Source: Sporopachydermia quercuum
Lineage: Eukaryota; Ascomycota; Sporopachydermiomycetes; Sporopachydermiales; Sporopachydermiaceae
Assembly: GCA_001599295.1 (NCBI GenBank)
Contig: BCGN01000005.1
Span: 1 to 64,000, forward strand
DNA length: 64,000 nucleotides
Direction of reading: 5' to 3'
Shown here: in pieces, positions 31,532 through 42,651 of the stretch
How the letters are laid out: every line of letters starts with the position of its first letter
Position numbering within the stretch: the stretch's first letter is position 1
Notes under the pieces: generated by a model
The model's database searches: none
What the model saw: the letters and a program-made list of their open reading frames with translations, nothing else
What the model was told of the DNA's origin: nothing
Made by a program: the position numbers and the translations under genes

Positions 31532-31610
31532 TGACTCTTCATTATAATGGTTCTATGACCTGTAATGAGACACTGCTCATCAGTACAATACATGTGTACT
31601 GATTGACTCA
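31532..31610 (+). promoter_or_regulatory. two TGACTC elements (Bas1/Gcn4-type) upstream of SHM2
   Basis: TGACTC at 31532-31537 and TGACTCA at 31604-31610. In S. cerevisiae SHM2 and other one-carbon genes are activated by Bas1 through TGACTC, and Gcn4 uses TGACTCA. They lie about 1.2 kb from the SHM2 ATG, so direct action would need a long leader or distant promoter. Confidence 0.35.
31581..31601. repeat. inverted repeat CAGTACA / TGTACTG
   Basis: Seven-base perfect arms with a seven-base spacer, immediately before TGACTCA at 31604. Could be a dimeric factor site or a small hairpin. Confidence 0.6.
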
Positions 31611-32805
31611 GGAATGAGCCACTTGGTCCCGAGTAGATTTAGGAATCTCCTGAGAAATGAATTGACATCAACTGGTTGCTGTAGATTGAATAGTGAGATT
31701 GTATGCAGAAAAGATGTAAATAGCGTTAGGAAGGGTAAAGCTATCGTCTGCCAGTGATTTTGCAAACTTGACACGAGTTTCTTTAATGATGATGATGATG
31801 AGTTTGCTATTATGTCGTTGCATTATTGTGATTCGAATATGCTAGCTATTACTTGTTGATAATATGCACGAGTATGCATTGTATCAGTAAATTACCGCAT
31901 TTTGCATAAACCATTCTGGCATATGGTTAACAAGATCTGTCAAGGTTAAACAACAAGTGATAATCGCTTTCGATTTGAGGCAAATACTTAAAAAGTATAT
32001 CTCTTACGCTAACTTATGTAAAATGTTTAAATGCTTCACATTCAAAACCTTTCCTCAACCTACTTAATTCTTACCATTGAGCTACCGGATGTCAATGGAA
32101 ACAACTCTTCTGTATATATATATGCAAGGCATGAGTTGTAAAATTTTCAATTACATGTTCTCTACATTTTGAATTCTATCATGAACATCTTCACACAGAT
32201 GCCTCATCATAGAGCAGTAAAAATTGTCTTAGTTTGGCTCAAATCTCTTTCTATAACTTTAAATGTACTCAACTAACTATTGTGTTACAGGAAAATCTGC
32301 AAAGGGCTTAAGATCACTGTAAGAATGAATCTCTCTATACCTGTTCACACACTCTCATGTACATTTCGCCATTATTGCACCACCTTACATACAGTACACC
32401 CATAACTTTGAACCTTATATTTTTTCACACATTCCCTGAAAAAACTTCTTCCTTAATAAATTTTATTCATAGCATCTTAGCGCTTAGTTGCCTACTTTTC
32501 TTCTTACGAATTCAGTTGAAAAATTCAATAGAGAATCACTAGAGATCTAACATCAGTTATTAATCAATCATTAATAGTCTGCAATATTAAAAAGTTACTG
32601 ATCAGAAAACTTTTAATACTAAAGATACCGCTAGAGATCAAAGGAATAATATAGTAGCTAAGGGAAGCACATATTATAACTTTGTGATATACAGGCAGTT
32701 GGAAGACAGGAATAATTTTTAAAAGAACCTTTTTTCAAGATTCCCGGCGCAGATTTAACTGTAAGCAATTCTGCTTCTTCCCCTCCTTCGAAGAAACAAA
32801 AGAAA

Positions 32806-34215
32806 ATGCCTTATGCATTGAGTGAAGCCCACAAGAAAATGACCCTTGGTCATTTGTCTGAAGTCGATCCTGATGTTAAGAGCATTATTGATGATGAAAT
32901 CGACCGTCAAAAGCATTCTATTGTTTTGATTGCTTCTGAAAACTTCACCACAACTTCAGTTTTCGATGCTTTGGGAACACCAATGTGCAACAAGTACTCT
33001 GAAGGTTACCCTGGTGCTAGATACTATGGTGGTAATGAACATATTGACCGTATGGAATTATTATGCCAACAAAGAGCCTTAGATGCTTTCCATGTTACTC
33101 CTGATAAATGGGGTGTCAATGTTCAAACATTGTCAGGTTCTCCTGCTAACTTACAGGTTTACCAAGCCATTATGAAGCCTCACGATAGATTGATGGGTCT
33201 TGATTTACCTCATGGTGGTCATTTGTCTCATGGTTATCAAACCGATACCAGAAAGATTTCCGCTGTTTCTACATATTTCGAGACGATGCCTTACAGAGTT
33301 GACTTGGAAACTGGTATCATTGATTACGACATGTTGGAAAAGACCGCTGTTCTATTCAGACCTAAAGTTCTTGTTGCTGGCACTTCTGCTTACTGCAGGT
33401 TGATTGACTACAAGAGAATGAGAGAAATTGCCGATAAGGTTGGTGCTTATCTCGTTGTTGATATGGCCCACATTTCTGGTTTGGTTGCAGCTCAAGTCAT
33501 TCCTTCTCCTTTTGAATACGCTGATATTGTCACCACAACTACCCACAAGTCTCTTAGAGGTCCAAGAGGTGCTATGATCTTCTTCAGAAGGGGTGTCAGA
33601 TCTGTCAACCCTAAGACTGGTAAGGAAATCCTTTACGACTTGGAAAACCCTATCAATTTCTCTGTGTTCCCTGGTCATCAAGGTGGCCCTCATAACCACA
33701 CTATTGCTGCTTTAGCAGTTGCTCTAAAACAGGCCCAAACTCCTGAATTTAAGGAATACCAAGAACAAGTTATTAAGAACGCTAAGACATTAGAGGCCCA
33801 ATTCAAGGCTCTTGGCTACAAGCTTGTTTCTGATGGAACTGATTCTCACATGGTTCTCGTTTCTTTAAGAGACAAGGGAATTGATGGAGCCAGAATTGAA
33901 TATGTCTGTGAAAATATGAACATAGCCCTTAACAAGAACTCTATCCCTGGTGATAAGTCTGCTTTAGTTCCCGGAGGCATCAGAATTGGTGCTCCAGCCA
34001 TGACTACCAGAGGTATGGGTGAAGAAGATTTCAAGAAGATTGCTGATTACATTGACAAGGCTGTCAGATATGCCAAGCAAGTTCAAGAATCTTTACCTAA
34101 AGATGCTAACAAACTTAAGGATTTCAAGGCTGCTATCAACGCTGGTTCTGAAGAACTTACTCAATGGAAAAAGGAAATCTACGATTGGGCTGGTGAATTC
34201 CCATTGGCTGTTTGA
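32806..34215 (+). CDS. SHM2: cytosolic serine hydroxymethyltransferase
   Basis: PLP enzyme that interconverts serine and glycine with tetrahydrofolate, the main source of one-carbon units; 469 aa, exactly the length of S. cerevisiae Shm2. No presequence, so the cytosolic isoform. Motifs: [66 protein letters not shown] and the PLP-lysine segment [19 protein letters not shown] (K248). Codon use is strongly biased to the GGT/GCT/AGA type seen in highly expressed yeast genes. The neighbour AGX1 makes glycine, one of its substrates. Confidence 0.97.
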   Translation: MPYALSEAHKKMTLGHLSEVDPDVKSIIDDEIDRQKHSIVLIASENFTTTSVFDALGTPMCNKYSEGYPGARYYGGNEHIDRMELLCQQRALDAFHVTPDKWGVNVQTLSGSPANLQVYQAIMKPHDRLMGLDLPHGGHLSHGYQTDTRKISAVSTYFETMPYRVDLETGIIDYDMLEKTAVLFRPKVLVAGTSAYCRLIDYKRMREIADKVGAYLVVDMAHISGLVAAQVIPSPFEYADIVTTTTHKSLRGPRGAMIFFRRGVRSVNPKTGKEILYDLENPINFSVFPGHQGGPHNHTIAALAVALKQAQTPEFKEYQEQVIKNAKTLEAQFKALGYKLVSDGTDSHMVLVSLRDKGIDGARIEYVCENMNIALNKNSIPGDKSALVPGGIRIGAPAMTTRGMGEEDFKKIADYIDKAVRYAKQVQESLPKDANKLKDFKAAINAGSEELTQWKKEIYDWAGEFPLAV

Positions 34216-35398
34216 GTCCAATGGTAATGGTAATGTAAACTTGGGAATGCATAACGTGATATTTTACTGATTTTTTTCCAGTTTTATGTTCTTTCTGTCG
34301 TTACAACTTGATTATTGGATATTACGTGTATATATAGCTATCACAGCTTTCAACAAAGGTGTGGTTTTGTTTCTAATCGGCTTAATGATTCTTTCTCTTT
34401 AATCAAGGTCATCATTTTTACTATCACTTGTTCAGGATGTTATGCTTATCCGTATAATCTAGTTTCTCAATTTTCTATTAAAAACATTGATTCATTTCAA
34501 CATAATCAATTTCAATTATTGTATATTAAACTTGTTATAATTGTAGATAGCATGAAGCCATACTCCTTTTCTATCAATATTGCCTGCCTTATAGTGCTCA
34601 TATTTAAAATGACATAATCAACAAATGATTCCCATCCTCAATAGAGAATGATCACATGATCATTAAGTACTCCAAAATATTTCAGACCAAAAAATTATTT
34701 TCGCAACGTCGTTTGTAGGTTTAACTTGCATGACTATGCATTCCCTACATAAGACAGATGCATATTCAATTATTACTTTTTATGGTAATTTCCCTTATTA
34801 TCTAACATTTTTCCTTAGTTTGGGACTTCTTTTACGAGCCATCAGGGAATCAAATAAAAGATCTGAACTTGTGATGAGCAATTCTGGAAAAAATCTTTTA
34901 TAGCAGAAATAGAAATGAAGTTAGTTTCAAATATATAAGACTGAATTGTTGGCTATTAGGAGAAACTTTCTGAGTTTTGAGAGTAATATTTGATACAAAT
35001 GACATGATAGTACCGGATAGATAGAAATAGATTGACAGGTGGCAGGATAATCATTGGGAGTAGGGGATAGATAGAAATAAATAGAATACAATCTTGTTGG
35101 TTCTTGATTGAGATCGTGAAAATAGATCACGGCAAAAACAAAAGAATAGAGAAGGATCTAAGTATTGGAGTATCGCTTGCAAGATTAAAATCTAGAGGTG
35201 GATCAGCATACTATGATAAAGATAACCAGCAGACGGTAGCGGGAACAAGGTCTAAGAATTATCTACTAAACATCATTGTACATTGCATGCACTTCCTCAC
35301 CATTTGCATAATCATCGCATATTGCATATTACTGTCAGTTTTATTAGCCCTGGCCTAGATTAACATCAAAGGATCAGACGTCATATATACCGTTCAAA
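34216..35398. other. intergenic region SHM2 to TBC gene
   Basis: About 1.18 kb, AT-rich. An open frame near 35104-35358 has no usable ATG. Intron-like CTAAC and CTTAG signals near 34803-34818 lead to no recognisable exon. No gene called. Confidence 0.5.
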
Positions 35399-38116
35399 AT
35401 GGATGATGTGAATTGGGACTCATTGATAGAAATAGACTCAACCTTGAAACTAATANCTGAATCATCACAAGAAGATGTAGCAACGGCATCAAACATTAAT
35501 TCTACAAAATTTCTTCGAGATTACCTTGATCGAGTCATTGAGTTCGAGTTTGCTAGTATAAATCCTTCGATTAACAATAGTACCGCTGAATTGGTTGAGC
35601 CTGAAAGCCCCAAAGAGAATGAAATTACAAAAAGCAAATGGAATGGTTTTACCAACATAAATCATGCTCATGCACATGCTCATACTGATGCACATACTGA
35701 TAATGCTTTTGAGGCTACAAATGATAAATCTCGTAGGTATCCCCATGGGAATAAAAATGGACATATTCGTGATCATATGAGATCTGTTCGCGGAAATGAC
35801 GAGTCCTCAATTGACCCTTTGCTAAGTATTGATGATATAAGTAAAGCTAATGGAAGTGGCAATAATGTTACGAAAAGTGGATCTATCTTACGATCTGTTT
35901 CACCATTCAAAAAAGTTGGCGATAATTCTTCCACAGAACTTACTGCTGAGAGAGAAGATGAGTCAAATAAAGAGGTAGATGATCAACCATCAAATGACCA
36001 AACATATGAACCAACCAACACCTCAATTGACCACCTTGACAATGAATCATTGAATTCTCTAAACAGCTCAACATCTTCAGAGAATGAACCAACCAGCAGC
36101 AACTCATCAGAAATATCTACACCTTCGGAAAAAGAAAACCAAAGAATCGACGTAGAATATCTGCGAAACCTTTTACAGAAAAGAGGACCCTACGACATAG
36201 CATTCTTATCAGCTAAAAACTATTTCGATACCCATAAAAAGGAGAACGAAAACAAGGAAGAAGCAGATGCCATTGTTGCTGAATGTAAGAAAACTCTTCT
36301 ATCAGATCTTGAGCTACAATTCTGGACTGCTATCATTAACAATTTTCATGCCACTGCTAGTAGAACACCCAATTATACTGTGATGATGATCCGATCAGGA
36401 ATTCCTCCACCATTTAGGGGATTGGTATGGAATTCAATGATCAACAATTACTCTCGAATTCCTCATGTTACTGTTTCAAATGACATTAATGCTTTGTTCA
36501 ATTTGTACTCTGCTCTAGCTTCAGAGTCGTCTCCATATCTAAGAATTATATCTAGAGACCTTAATCGAACATTCCCGCAAATAAGAATGTTCAGCGAAAG
36601 CCATGGCGAAGGTCAGGCATTACTAGGAAAAGTTCTTCGCGCTTATAGTGTGTATGATACTGAAGTTGGATACTGTCAAGGGCTTTCTTTCCTGGTCGCT
36701 CCTTTGTTGTTGCATCTAAGAGATGATGATGCCTTTGTCGCTCTAGTGAAACTTATGGAAATCAATGATAACCTACGATCATTATTTGGCTTAGAAATGA
36801 CAGGATTACGTCTATGGATCTACCAGTTTGAATCAATTCTTAAATCTACTATGCCTGACTTATATTTTCATTTTGAAAAGTATAACGTACAGAATGTTTA
36901 TGTAAGCCAATGGTTGCTTTCTTTGTATGCTGTTTCAGCTCCTATACATATTCTATTAAGAATATTTGATCTGATGTTTTGTGAAGGTGTCGATGAAACA
37001 CTTATTCGAACAGGATTAGCTCTTTTGAAATGTAACGAATCTCTGCTCATGGAATTAACTTCAGATGAAGATATTCTTCAGTTTCTACTAAGTAAAGGTA
37101 TCTGGGGTAGATATAGAAACGATGCTGAATTGTTTATCGCAGATTTCTCATCTTTTGGATTTGAAACAATCTCTAGCGATATTTTATTCAAATTACAGGT
37201 TGAATATGAGAAAAGGAAAGCAGAGATTGAAAAGGATTCCTGTGTAAAGTTCGGTGATTATCTAGATAGTGATTTGTCCAGAATGCTAAGCTTTGACGAT
37301 GATCACAATACCAATACACCATCAAAGACCCCTCATGAAGATGCCAGAATTAATTCGTTGTTTGATAATGTCCGAAACATCTTTGCCAGCAAGAAGGATA
37401 ATGTCAAAAACCGTTCAGGCATTGCTACTACTTCGACAGATACCATTAAAAAATTACCTATTGCTGTCGAGTCTGGTTTCAGTATACCCAAAACAAGGAT
37501 TACACGATCACCTAGCCTATCTGCTAGCGAAACGTCAGAAAAATCACCAGGGTTGAGGTCTGCAAGCGTATCAGCTGCCGTTAGTAGAACTATTAGTAGG
37601 ACTCATAGTATAGCGTCTAATGACTTAACAGAAGTGTCAAGTGTCAATTCGGTGTTGAGTACTACAAGTGGGAATTCAAAATTGAGTCCTACGTCTACCA
37701 ATTCAACTCAACCGAGACTGTTTGGCTTCTTCTCTTCACAATCCAGCGTTAACAAACCAAAGAGCTTGGTCCAGAAATCAAACAAAGAACTAGTGACAAT
37801 GCTAGAAGCTCAAGCAAAGGAAAATGCTTCAATGACTCTAAATTTTGAAGAGATAAAAGCTAAACAATCAAATCTTGTGGATCTGGTTGATTTATTGACA
37901 TGCGAAAAGACTCAATTATGTGATTTGATAACCCAATTGCCATATAATGAAGAGTTAGATCCTGAGAAAAAAGCTGAGACCGTACTTGTCAACAAAGATG
38001 TATTTGATCGTTTGCTATCGTTGGCTATACTTTCAATTGGTGATGAAAGCTTAAAAGAATCTGCTTCAACAATTTTGGATCCACCAAAAAGCAGTGAAAC
38101 TGTTAAAGCCAAATAG
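35399..38116 (+). CDS. TBC-domain Rab GTPase-activating protein
   Basis: 905-aa Rab GAP. The TBC domain spans residues ~330-560, opening with MIRSGIPPPFRGLVWNSM. The arginine finger is in the IxxDxxR motif ISRDLNRTFP (R390) and the glutamine finger in GYCQGLSFLVAPLL (Q427), so it should be catalytically active. The N-terminal ~240 residues are acidic and Ser/Asn-rich and include a His-rich run (HAHAHAHTDAHTD). The C-terminal ~250 residues are Ser/Thr-rich and end in a probable coiled coil (NKELVTMLEAQAKENASMTL), a layout of Golgi/endosomal TBC proteins such as Gyp5 or fission-yeast Gyp51. I cannot fix the Rab target or orthologue. One ambiguous base at 35456. Confidence 0.88.
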   Translation: MDDVNWDSLIEIDSTLKLIXESSQEDVATASNINSTKFLRDYLDRVIEFEFASINPSINNSTAELVEPESPKENEITKSKWNGFTNINHAHAHAHTDAHTDNAFEATNDKSRRYPHGNKNGHIRDHMRSVRGNDESSIDPLLSIDDISKANGSGNNVTKSGSILRSVSPFKKVGDNSSTELTAEREDESNKEVDDQPSNDQTYEPTNTSIDHLDNESLNSLNSSTSSENEPTSSNSSEISTPSEKENQRIDVEYLRNLLQKRGPYDIAFLSAKNYFDTHKKENENKEEADAIVAECKKTLLSDLELQFWTAIINNFHATASRTPNYTVMMIRSGIPPPFRGLVWNSMINNYSRIPHVTVSNDINALFNLYSALASESSPYLRIISRDLNRTFPQIRMFSESHGEGQALLGKVLRAYSVYDTEVGYCQGLSFLVAPLLLHLRDDDAFVALVKLMEINDNLRSLFGLEMTGLRLWIYQFESILKSTMPDLYFHFEKYNVQNVYVSQWLLSLYAVSAPIHILLRIFDLMFCEGVDETLIRTGLALLKCNESLLMELTSDEDILQFLLSKGIWGRYRNDAELFIADFSSFGFETISSDILFKLQVEYEKRKAEIEKDSCVKFGDYLDSDLSRMLSFDDDHNTNTPSKTPHEDARINSLFDNVRNIFASKKDNVKNRSGIATTSTDTIKKLPIAVESGFSIPKTRITRSPSLSASETSEKSPGLRSASVSAAVSRTISRTHSIASNDLTEVSSVNSVLSTTSGNSKLSPTSTNSTQPRLFGFFSSQSSVNKPKSLVQKSNKELVTMLEAQAKENASMTLNFEEIKAKQSNLVDLVDLLTCEKTQLCDLITQLPYNEELDPEKKAETVLVNKDVFDRLLSLAILSIGDESLKESASTILDPPKSSETVKAK

Positions 38117-38245
38117 ATATAATATTAGCTGAACTATATGCTCAATAGATGGAATATCTATTACCTTACCTTTTATCTTACCCGTTTTACATATATAAAC
38201 ATATTCAATAAACATTTAATAATTCTATGCATAAAACTTTATGAT

Positions 38246-38740
38246 TCACCCTTTCTGAAAGTCCCATTCGTTGGAATTAAAATCATTAGAAAATACTGAC
38301 TCGTTGTTTTCGTATACTTTCTCTGTATACTCAAATTTAAGTTCTTTGGTCAGCTGTATTGTTGATAAACATACACTGAGTTTTGGGTACTGCCTCCTAG
38401 ATCTACTATTATTTGAAGCGTCAAGACTATTAGAAACATCGATTTTTTTGCCGAGTTCTTTATCTTGTGTTTTCCCTGTTATTTGTACTAGTTTATTGTA
38501 TTGATATATAGTAATGTTCCTTTCTTTCATTATCGCTTTCACTATCTCTACAACAGCTATCAGCTTGTCATTGCCATTTGGTTTCAGTCTCATATCAGGA
38601 ATCAGTTGTACAATTGACATTCTATCGTTGTTATTTTCTTCGTATCTCTCTTTCAGTAGAAGCCTCTCAATTTGATCAACACGGGACCGTATTTTGTCAG
38701 ATGTTCGTATTCGAACTGTACTCACCTGTACTGCTGTCAT
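38246..38740 (-). CDS. POP6: Alba-type RNase P/MRP subunit, Pop6-like
   Basis: 164-aa protein. The middle segment IAVVEIVKAIMKERNITIYQ YNKL followed by a linker and YPKLSVCLSTIQL resembles the S. cerevisiae Pop6 core (an ILEIFK helix, KKIYQWNKL, then a PILVTLVS strand), an Alba-fold subunit that pairs with Pop7 on the P3 helix of RNase P and RNase MRP RNA. N- and C-terminal parts are not recognisable. It converges closely with the TBC gene (129 bases between stops). A TTTAAATTTTTTT tract lies about 280 bases upstream. The fold assignment rests on a short region, so moderate confidence. Confidence 0.6.
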   Translation of the reverse strand: MTAVQVSTVRIRTSDKIRSRVDQIERLLLKERYEENNNDRMSIVQLIPDMRLKPNGNDKLIAVVEIVKAIMKERNITIYQYNKLVQITGKTQDKELGKKIDVSNSLDASNNSRSRRQYPKLSVCLSTIQLTKELKFEYTEKVYENNESVFSNDFNSNEWDFQKG

Positions 38741-39691
38741 GATTTATGATGGATACTGTAACTGTAAAATGATAGACATAAAAATTGGTCTGCAATTATA
38801 CCTCTGTTTTCGACAAAGATTCAAAAAGAATACCAAATTTTCTAACTGCTTTATATTAGACTTCACCCTTAATAGTGCTTACTGAAGATCGTTCCAATTG
38901 AATATGTATTGAATGAACTTAACGTAATTGCATACGTTCTTCGATTATCTCCAATTATATCATTCCAACAATGTCACATCCAAATGGCTCAAAAATGACA
39001 ACTACCGTTTCCCAAACTTGATTTTAAATTTTTTTATTCATTCAACTATTGCCTACTAAGAACTACAGCCTTCTCAGACGTTCTTTCATGCTCTCAATAG
39101 GTTAAACAGTACATCCTTTAACAAATGTTCTTCTCCATAATAAGAGAAAAAAAAGTAAGTAATCGTTAATGTCCGGTATACATGAAAACCGATGCACTAG
39201 GATGATAATATTGGACATGAGATTAATTCAATCTATCGGACAACAGTATTAGGTATTGTCCCTTTACAGCAATTAGGACTACCCAGGGAATTTTGTTTGT
39301 ATTTGGGGTAATCTATAAACAAAAGACTCGTATCTTCATATGATTATCATGGTGGATAAATGTTTGAATGGCATGTAATAATGAAAGTGAAGTGGGAAGA
39401 GATTGCTAGTAGTTGGAGATATGTTTTTGATTGTGTACCATGTCAAAATACGTTTGACCCTTCAATAGCTGGTATATTTATTCTGCTTGGAGCTATAGAA
39501 AGATCTTGAAAATCAAAACTTCACAATTGTTGATTTCACGGGATTGTATTGTATTGTATTATTCTAGTAAAAAAAAAGAAGTCTATTTGCCACAAGAAAA
39601 CATTACCATAAGGATAGTAGCTAGGCTACCATTGCTCATGAGCATTATTGCAAGTATAATAGTGTTTGATTATTCTATTAACTGTTGAAAG
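38741..39691. other. divergent intergenic region POP6-like/418-aa gene
   Basis: About 950 bases shared upstream sequence; no gene seen. Confidence 0.5.
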
Positions 39692-40948
39692 ATGGAAGCT
39701 TATACTTCTCCGTTCAAACGAACAAACCAATCATCTCAAAGGGTGTACCCAAACATATCCTCATCTTCCTCACCGGCACAAGATGAACAACCTATACCAC
39801 CATACAGTGTTCTTACATCAACCATCAAAACGTTTCGATCTAATGACTCAAGCCCAAGAAAAGCTATACAGAAACGGAAATATGGCGGATCACCATACGT
39901 GAGAAAGGGAAATAAGTCAGTATTGGAGGAAAACCTTTCAGACAACGAAGATGAGCGTATGCATCCCTATATTGACAGTAGCAGAAGAAGGTCAAGATCT
40001 AGGTCGCGATCCAGATCACATTCAAGAACATACTCCAGCTCGCGGTCTAAGAAACTAAATGATAGTATCAATAATATATTACAGGATTCAGACAAGCTTG
40101 ATAATGTTAGTTCAGCTATTAAACCATTGAATGGAAACGTACTAGAGCTACAATCACCTATCAAGTTTGCCTTCAATGATAGGTCAATTGATAAAACAGC
40201 AAAGGGGAAGCCAGCACCCTTATCCTTATCAGAAACTGATCAGGATAACAGTCAAACAAATAATATCCATACTGATGAACTACAACTCGATAAGGAAAAT
40301 ATCAATTCATTCAACTTAGATTATCAAAAATTCAGCTCATTTCTGCAAGCATCTACACCAGCAATAAAGCATAAACCTACATCACCTTTAAAAAATGAGA
40401 TTATCTTCAAATCAGCAGCCCATATCGATGATATAATGCCTCAGTTAATATCAAAGAATGCAACTTTAGAGAAATATCCAGGTCTCAACAAAGCATCATC
40501 GGTTACTGTTAGATCGTTGCCTCTTGATGAGAAGAAGCTGTGGGTTTGGAATAAGAAAGAATGGAAAGGATTGTATGATATTCTAAGAACTACCAATTAC
40601 TTCTCAAAGGAAAACATTAGACGAAGAGAAGCAAAACAACAAGATTTGGAGAAATCAATCAACGAGGATTTAGCGAACATCTCCCAGTTAAAATCAAAAC
40701 TGGTTGATTTTATTACTTTTGAAACAGCTTCGAAAACTGAAGCTACTGATAACAGCTCTCATAATAAAAATGAAAAAGTACTAATTTTACATTTACCTCC
40801 TAAGGAGGCTATTCAGGCTTTCATTACCAATGATGGAAAAGATTTATCTTCAGAAAAAGAGTACCAAGATAAAGTCCTAGATTTAGCTAAGCGCATCAAC
40901 TATCTATCTGATGTGCGAAGAAAGAAGAAGGCATTATCAAATATCTAG
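39692..40948 (+). CDS. unrecognised 418-aa protein, SR-rich N-terminus and W-containing C-terminal helix region
   Basis: Not recognised. The N-terminal 30-150 residues are disordered, with SP sites and a short arginine-serine repeat (RRRSRSRSRSRSHSRT, residues ~97-112), so it may be phosphorylated by SR or cyclin-dependent kinases. Residues ~215-260 (FSSFLQASTPAIKHKPTSPL) look like a short linear motif region. The ordered part is C-terminal: KKLWVWNKKEWKGLYDILRT (~285-304), a long charged helix (ENIRRREAKQQDLEKSINED), a hydrophobic stretch KVLILHLPPKEAIQAF and a final helix rich in Lys/Arg. This suggests a nuclear or spindle-associated protein, but that is a guess. Complete gene, ATG preceded by AAAG. 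Confidence 0.8.
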   Translation: MEAYTSPFKRTNQSSQRVYPNISSSSSPAQDEQPIPPYSVLTSTIKTFRSNDSSPRKAIQKRKYGGSPYVRKGNKSVLEENLSDNEDERMHPYIDSSRRRSRSRSRSRSHSRTYSSSRSKKLNDSINNILQDSDKLDNVSSAIKPLNGNVLELQSPIKFAFNDRSIDKTAKGKPAPLSLSETDQDNSQTNNIHTDELQLDKENINSFNLDYQKFSSFLQASTPAIKHKPTSPLKNEIIFKSAAHIDDIMPQLISKNATLEKYPGLNKASSVTVRSLPLDEKKLWVWNKKEWKGLYDILRTTNYFSKENIRRREAKQQDLEKSINEDLANISQLKSKLVDFITFETASKTEATDNSSHNKNEKVLILHLPPKEAIQAFITNDGKDLSSEKEYQDKVLDLAKRINYLSDVRRKKKALSNI

Positions 40949-42651
40949 CTTGTATTATAAAATCTTTATATTATGTTATATTCAGGACAGCATAATGCCG
41001 ATCTTGTAATTACAAGTTTGTTTTACTTCCTTCAGCATACCCCTACTTCAGATGACGNAGGAAATAAAAATAAGACACATAATGTCTGTATTTCACCGTA
41101 TTATTTTTCCGCGTCTATATAGTGTAGATTATATTATGTCTACAATAAAACAACATATATTAGTCTTATGTATTGTATATTACCTCTGCCAGACGCGTCA
41201 TCGGCTTCAAATATTATCGATTAGATAACAATGGATCTGTTTATTTTGTCCCACATAAGCATTTTGCTATTCAATGCACCTATCCTCATGTATCAATTTT
41301 GAAAATGTCTAANCAATCTCATAAATCTTAAAAACTTTAGCATACATTATTACATCAATTGATCGGCCTGTATATCGTAAACCTACCATTATCCATATTC
41401 GATGACAAATCAATCTTAGTGGAACAGTGGCTAATTCCCATTTTGCCATTCGCTACTAAAAAACAAGTATTCGACTTTCTTGTCTATTTTTAAATCATTC
41501 TCTCATTTCATACTCATTTATGTCTTCCATTTCAACTATTAAAATTAATATTAAAACGTAACCTGTTTCCACAGCATTTTCTTCTTCTAAGTGGACTCCA
41601 CCCCGTTTTTCAAATTCAGTGCTGTTTCGAGCGATTAGAGGCCATGCTTACATGACTAAAATGTTTCTCCTAGTGGAAATCAGTATGACAAAGCAAATTT
41701 GTCATAACCTACTAAAGTGTATCATAAATGTTTCAAAAAAAATAAACTAAGACAAATGCCAATAGGAAATTTAGCGACTCAGGTGTTAGAAATAAGTCAT
41801 GACATTAATGTTATTACCAGAAATGATAATTATTTGATAAAGTCTAGACTAGCATGACAATTAGAAGATAGTTTTCATGATGGAGCATGGTGTAAACTTA
41901 TGGGAACATAACCGAAACTAGATCTACTTATTTTGCTCTATTGCTAATGGTTTCAATCCTAATATTAAGAAACTATTTGAATTAGACAATAATATTATTA
42001 TTTCTTGAGTTGTTAACCTATGCCTCCTGTAATTGGACTTTTATGAATTCACGTGACATGTTAAACGAGTCACATATGTCATAAGATACATACGGCTTTG
42101 TCCTCCTTTGTCACAATCGCCTCACTCCAAGATATTACCTAAAAAGAGACTGAACCTCTTCCTTGGCCACACACATCGTTTCTCGCCATATTGCCATTGA
42201 AAAGAATTATAAACGAAGGTAAAGAAGGATCACATAAAGTGAGAATCAACCCAAATAATAGGATAAAATATATCTGCAGTCTCAAAAATTGTTGGAAGAA
42301 ATTGTGCTCATCTCTTTTATTCAAATAAGTGCCTGTTGTCCATCTGAGTCAATTGTTTACAACCATTAGGCAAAGAAGTGCTATAATATATCAACGGATT
42401 AATTAGTTGCTACTCTAGAAGAAAAACAGCAAGTGAAATTCCAAATAGCTAAAAGAGTTATTGCCAGTCTGGAGTGTTTTCCTGATAATCTGATAGTAAC
42501 TATTGTAGAAAGTCTTCAATTCTCAGCAGTTCTTTCTATATCAGTACCATCATATCAACAAACATTTTCATATCAATAATCCCCACTTCTGTCAGAACTT
42601 GGCTCTCAAATATTTATCAACGTTCCAAGTTCATCAGAGATACTCATCAAA
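40949..42651. other. long intergenic region upstream of the ORM gene
   Basis: About 1.7 kb between two plus-strand genes. Contains an isolated ACGCGT (41193-41198), an inverted repeat at 41684-41706 and two ambiguous bases. No coding exon or recognisable RNA found, though the length leaves room for one. Confidence 0.45.
41684..41706. repeat. inverted repeat TATGACAAA / TTTGTCATA
   Basis: Perfect nine-base arms with a five-base spacer (GCAAA). A hairpin of this size could be a terminator-like or RNA structure; no adjoining T-run. Confidence 0.7.

Larger units (their letters stand above)
31240..32805. other. long SHM2 upstream region
   Basis: About 1.57 kb between AGX1 and SHM2, both on the plus strand. 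Contains two TGACTC elements and an inverted repeat (listed), and intron-like signals near 32267-32290 (CTAAC then TTACAG) that could belong to a spliced 5' leader of SHM2. No convincing coding exon; short frames on the minus strand around 31680-31820 look incidental. Confidence 0.5.

Noticed and set aside
31655-31822. Minus-strand short frame upstream of SHM2 (contains FAKSLADDSFTLPNAIYIFS)
   Set aside because: Under 60 codons, no recognised family, sits in a plausible promoter region.
35104-35358. 84-codon frame with a hydrophobic end upstream of the TBC gene
   Set aside because: No ATG near its start and no splice signal that would supply one.
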